Source: an uncultured Collinsella sp. (GTDB lineage: Bacteria; Actinomycetota; Coriobacteriia; Coriobacteriales; Coriobacteriaceae). Taken from it: 25,980 nucleotides of DNA. The stretch covers positions 1-25,980 of the forward strand of contig CABRIC010000024.1 in NCBI GenBank assembly GCA_902470905.1. The letters run 5' to 3'. Of the stretch, positions 23,895-25,980 are shown piece by piece (position 1 is the first letter of the stretch; each line of letters starts with the position of its first letter). A program made the position numbers and the translations under genes. The notes below the pieces were generated by a model that was not told the origin of the DNA, did no database searches, and saw only the letters and a list, made by a program, of their open reading frames with translations.

Positions 23895-25862
23895 CTAGCG
23901 CAGGGAGCGCAGGCCGCCGGCGTCCTTGTCGAGCACCGTAAAGCGCACGGCATCTAGGTGTTCCAAGATGCTGATGGCGCGTTTGCGCGACACACCGAGG
24001 GCCTCGCGCAGCACGCTCGTGGTGGCAGCACCGCCGGCTGCCTCAATGGCGGCGGCAACAAGCTCGCGCGCATGGGCCTCGGCGGCAGCGGACAGGGCAA
24101 CGTCGCGCTCGACCTTAACGATCGAGCGATTGAGCGAAAGCTCGCGCAGGGCACGCGTCATGGTGTCGCGATCGAGCTGCAACTGCTCGCCCACCTCGGG
24201 CAATATCGGCGCATCGAGGCCGGCTTCGTCCAGCAAGGCAACGATACGTTCGCAGGCCTCGCGCACCACACGCGCCGCGGCGGCAGCGGAGTGCGGGTCG
24301 AATACCTCGGCACCCTCGGCGGCACACACGCCACGCGAGCAGCCCTCGGAAATCAGGGCCGCGGCAACTGTATCGTCAGCGGTAGGCCAAGCAGCATGGG
24401 CAACGGCGCCGGGCGTAAAGCCCGTCTCCTTGGGGGCAGCCGCGTGCATGGCTGACAGGGTCGCCGCTAGCGCACCCATCGCGGCGTCGAGCGCGGAAGA
24501 ATCTGCATACAGCGAGCCATCCGAGCCAGCAAGCGCGCAAGCAGCGCCCTGCGCCACCAACCCGCGCAGTGCGGCATCGACCTCGCCGACACCAAGATCC
24601 AAAGCGTCGGCAACATCAACCGCCGTAACTGGCAGCATCTGCAGCACCAGCCAAGCGCCCACACCGCCCGCGGTATCGCCGGACTCAAGCGCCGCAAACA
24701 GTGCGCGCTCGCCGGCAGAAAGCTCGCGCGAGCGACGGCAGCGCGAAAGCAGCACGCGCCCGCCGCCAATAAGCATAACGGGCGAATACGACAGCACCAC
24801 GGCATGGTCTCCGGCACACAGCGGCAGCGGGTCCTCCAGGCGCACCTGCACGGTACGGGTCTCGCCCACCGCCATGGGGGCCTCGCCCTCCAAAAGCATG
24901 ATGCGGCCGACGACCTCGGCCGTGCCGGCCATCACATGCACACGCGCGCCCGACTCGAGCACGCGCGGCTTGGTGCCCTCGCGGCCCAGGTAGGTGAACG
25001 TCATCATAAAGCGCAACGTCTGGCCAAAACGGTCCGCCACGCCCAGCATCTCGCCACGGTCAAGCGCCGCGACACCGTCACCAACTAGGTTGAGCGCCAC
25101 ACGCTGACCAGGCAGCGCGCGCGGCGTATCGCCATGCACCTGAATCCCGCGCACGCGACAGACCGTACGCGACGGCAGCGCGACGAGCTCATCCCCCACC
25201 GCGACGGGCGCATCGTGCAACGTTCCCGTCACCACGGTACCGGCGCCCTTGATCGTAAAGCAGCGGTCGATGGGCAGACGCGGCGCGGCATCGGTGCGCT
25301 CGGCACGGTCGCGGCAGGAATCCCAGCAAGCGGCAACATGCTCGTCGAGCGCAGCCAGCAGGTCATCGATCCCCGCGCCGGTCTTGGACGACACGGGTAC
25401 GATCGGCGCGTCCGCAAACACGGTACCCGACAAAAAATCATCGACGTCGAGCTCGGCAAGCTCGGTCATCTCGGCATCGGCAAGGTCGCACATCGTCAGC
25501 GCGACCACCATATGCGTGACGCCCAGCAGCTCCAGCACATGCACGTGCTCGCGGGTCTGCGGCATTACGCCCTCGACGGCAGAGACCACCAACACGGCAA
25601 CATCAATGCCCGTGGCACCCTGCACCATGGCGCGCAGGTAATGCGCGTGGCCCGGCACGTCGACCAGGCCGACGATCTTGCCGCTCGGCAGCGCCAGCTC
25701 GCCAAAGCCCAGCTCCACGGTCATACCGCGACGGCGCTCAACCTCCAGACGGTCGGGATTCTTGCCGGTCAGCGCCTCGATGAGCGCCGACTTACCGTGG
25801 TCGACGTGCCCCGCCGTACCTACGATAACGGGACATTCCACCAATGCTTCGGCCCCACTCAT
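23895..25862 (-). CDS. selB: Selenocysteine-specific elongation factor SelB
   Basis: 655 residues. The ATG at 25862 overlaps the upstream stop in an ATGA arrangement, which decides the start over the in-frame ATG at 25886. GTPase motifs are GHVDHGKS (18-25) and DVPGH (about 75-79). The G4 position reads TMCD (123-126) rather than the usual N/TKxD. EF-Tu-like domains II and III follow (GAGTVVTGTLHD). The C-terminal third has winged-helix repeats ending in LREALGVSRKRAISILEHLDAVRFT, the SelB WH4 region that binds the SECIS element. It brings Sec-tRNA-Sec to in-frame UGA codons. It lies between selA and tRNA-Sec. Confidence 0.95.
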   Translation of the reverse strand: MSGAEALVECPVIVGTAGHVDHGKSALIEALTGKNPDRLEVERRRGMTVELGFGELALPSGKIVGLVDVPGHAHYLRAMVQGATGIDVAVLVVSAVEGVMPQTREHVHVLELLGVTHMVVALTMCDLADAEMTELAELDVDDFLSGTVFADAPIVPVSSKTGAGIDDLLAALDEHVAACWDSCRDRAERTDAAPRLPIDRCFTIKGAGTVVTGTLHDAPVAVGDELVALPSRTVCRVRGIQVHGDTPRALPGQRVALNLVGDGVAALDRGEMLGVADRFGQTLRFMMTFTYLGREGTKPRVLESGARVHVMAGTAEVVGRIMLLEGEAPMAVGETRTVQVRLEDPLPLCAGDHAVVLSYSPVMLIGGGRVLLSRCRRSRELSAGERALFAALESGDTAGGVGAWLVLQMLPVTAVDVADALDLGVGEVDAALRGLVAQGAACALAGSDGSLYADSSALDAAMGALAATLSAMHAAAPKETGFTPGAVAHAAWPTADDTVAAALISEGCSRGVCAAEGAEVFDPHSAAAAARVVREACERIVALLDEAGLDAPILPEVGEQLQLDRDTMTRALRELSLNRSIVKVERDVALSAAAEAHARELVAAAIEAAGGAATTSVLREALGVSRKRAISILEHLDAVRFTVLDKDAGGLRSLR

Positions 25863-25933
25863 CGGCGCACCGCCTTGGCAACGCATGCGGCAAGCGTCGA
25901 CGCCGCCGTCTCAATATCGCGGTCGCCCACGAG
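25859..25933 (-). CDS. C-terminal end of the gene upstream of selB, probably selA (truncated by contig end)
   Basis: Only 24 codons plus the TGA stop (25859-25861) are genuine. The translated end is LVGDRDIETAASTLAACVAKAV followed by RR. The stop overlaps the selB start by 4 nt (ATGA). SelA (L-seryl-tRNA-Sec selenium transferase) is the usual gene directly before selB, so the assignment is by position; 24 residues are too few to prove it. Confidence 0.45.
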   Translation of the reverse strand, partial: LVGDRDIETAASTLAACVAKAVRR

Positions 25934-25980
25934 CTGTCTCTTATACACATCTGACGCTGCCGACGATACTCCTTGTGTAG
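25934..25980 (+). other. Illumina Nextera adapter and index (non-genomic)
   Basis: Base 25934 begins CTGTCTCTTATACACATCT, the 19-bp Tn5 mosaic end. It is followed by GACGCTGCCGACGA (25953-25966), the index read TACTCCTT (25967-25974; inverse of AAGGAGTA, the i5 index known as S507/N507) and GTGTAG, the start of the flow-cell adapter. This is untrimmed adapter, so nothing in it should be annotated. Confidence 0.98.

Noticed and set aside
22564..25862. A selenoprotein gene with in-frame UGA near selB and tRNA-Sec
   Set aside because: All genes in this stretch end in TAA or TAG, apart from the ORF upstream of selB, whose TGA forms the expected ATGA overlap; none shows conserved sequence continuing past a TGA.
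25678..25980. Plus-strand gene at the right end
   Set aside because: It is antisense to selB and its C-terminus is translated adapter sequence.

Overview
The window looks like the end of a draft contig from a coriobacterium, most likely Collinsella or a close relative. This is inferred from the high GC content, the actinobacterial-type housekeeping proteins, and the mix of anaerobic oxidoreductases with selenium and molybdenum genes; no rRNA is present to confirm it. The left end cuts a LoaP/NusG-type antiterminator gene. The last 47 bases (25934-25980) are not genomic: they are the Tn5 mosaic end plus Illumina Nextera adapter and an index.

Layout. 1-212: partial loaP-like gene (-). 213-538: its leader with inverted repeats, and thrS terminators. 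539-2302: thrS (-). 2532-2963: small membrane zinc-ribbon protein (-). 2964-3368: divergent intergenic region with paired palindromic repeats. 3369-6618: three-gene (+) operon of a GlpA-like FAD oxidoreductase, a second FAD/NAD(P) oxidoreductase and a DUF1667 protein. 6619-7083: repeat-rich gap with a good promoter. 7084-8172: Xaa-Pro peptidase (+). 8278-9621: folC (-). 9902-12598: valS (-), flanked by two related palindromic elements. 12885-16374: the protein quality-control cluster tig-clpP-clpX (-), with tRNA-Leu(UAG) upstream of tig. 16981-20726: a two-gene molybdenum hydroxylase operon (-), with a FAD subunit and a fused [2Fe-2S]/molybdopterin subunit. 20957-22312: glutamate dehydrogenase (-). 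22564-25933: a co-directional (-) run of selA (last 24 codons), selB, tRNA-Sec, mobA and a Cys-rich DUF3343 putative Se/S carrier.

How the genes fit together. SelA, SelB and tRNA-Sec are the UGA-to-selenocysteine decoding machinery. MobA makes the guanylylated molybdenum cofactor, and DUF3343 is a family proposed to carry Se or S. The molybdenum hydroxylase less than 4 kb away has the E. coli XdhD-like fused architecture, and relatives of XdhD are linked to labile-selenium molybdenum hydroxylases. A selenium/molybdenum neighbourhood is therefore a reasonable inference, not a demonstrated one.

The least explained content is between genes. Nearly every long intergenic space carries palindromic elements, and several families recur within the window: a TTGCGGTGRAATA family (four copies, all beyond gene 3' ends), a TCTCGATCTGTAACA pair that shares an identical 15-nt inner segment with the first family, a GCANTTTCCG tandem pair, a 160-bp long-arm inverted repeat, and two elements flanking valS with a fixed asymmetric core, a TTAAT loop and covarying stems.
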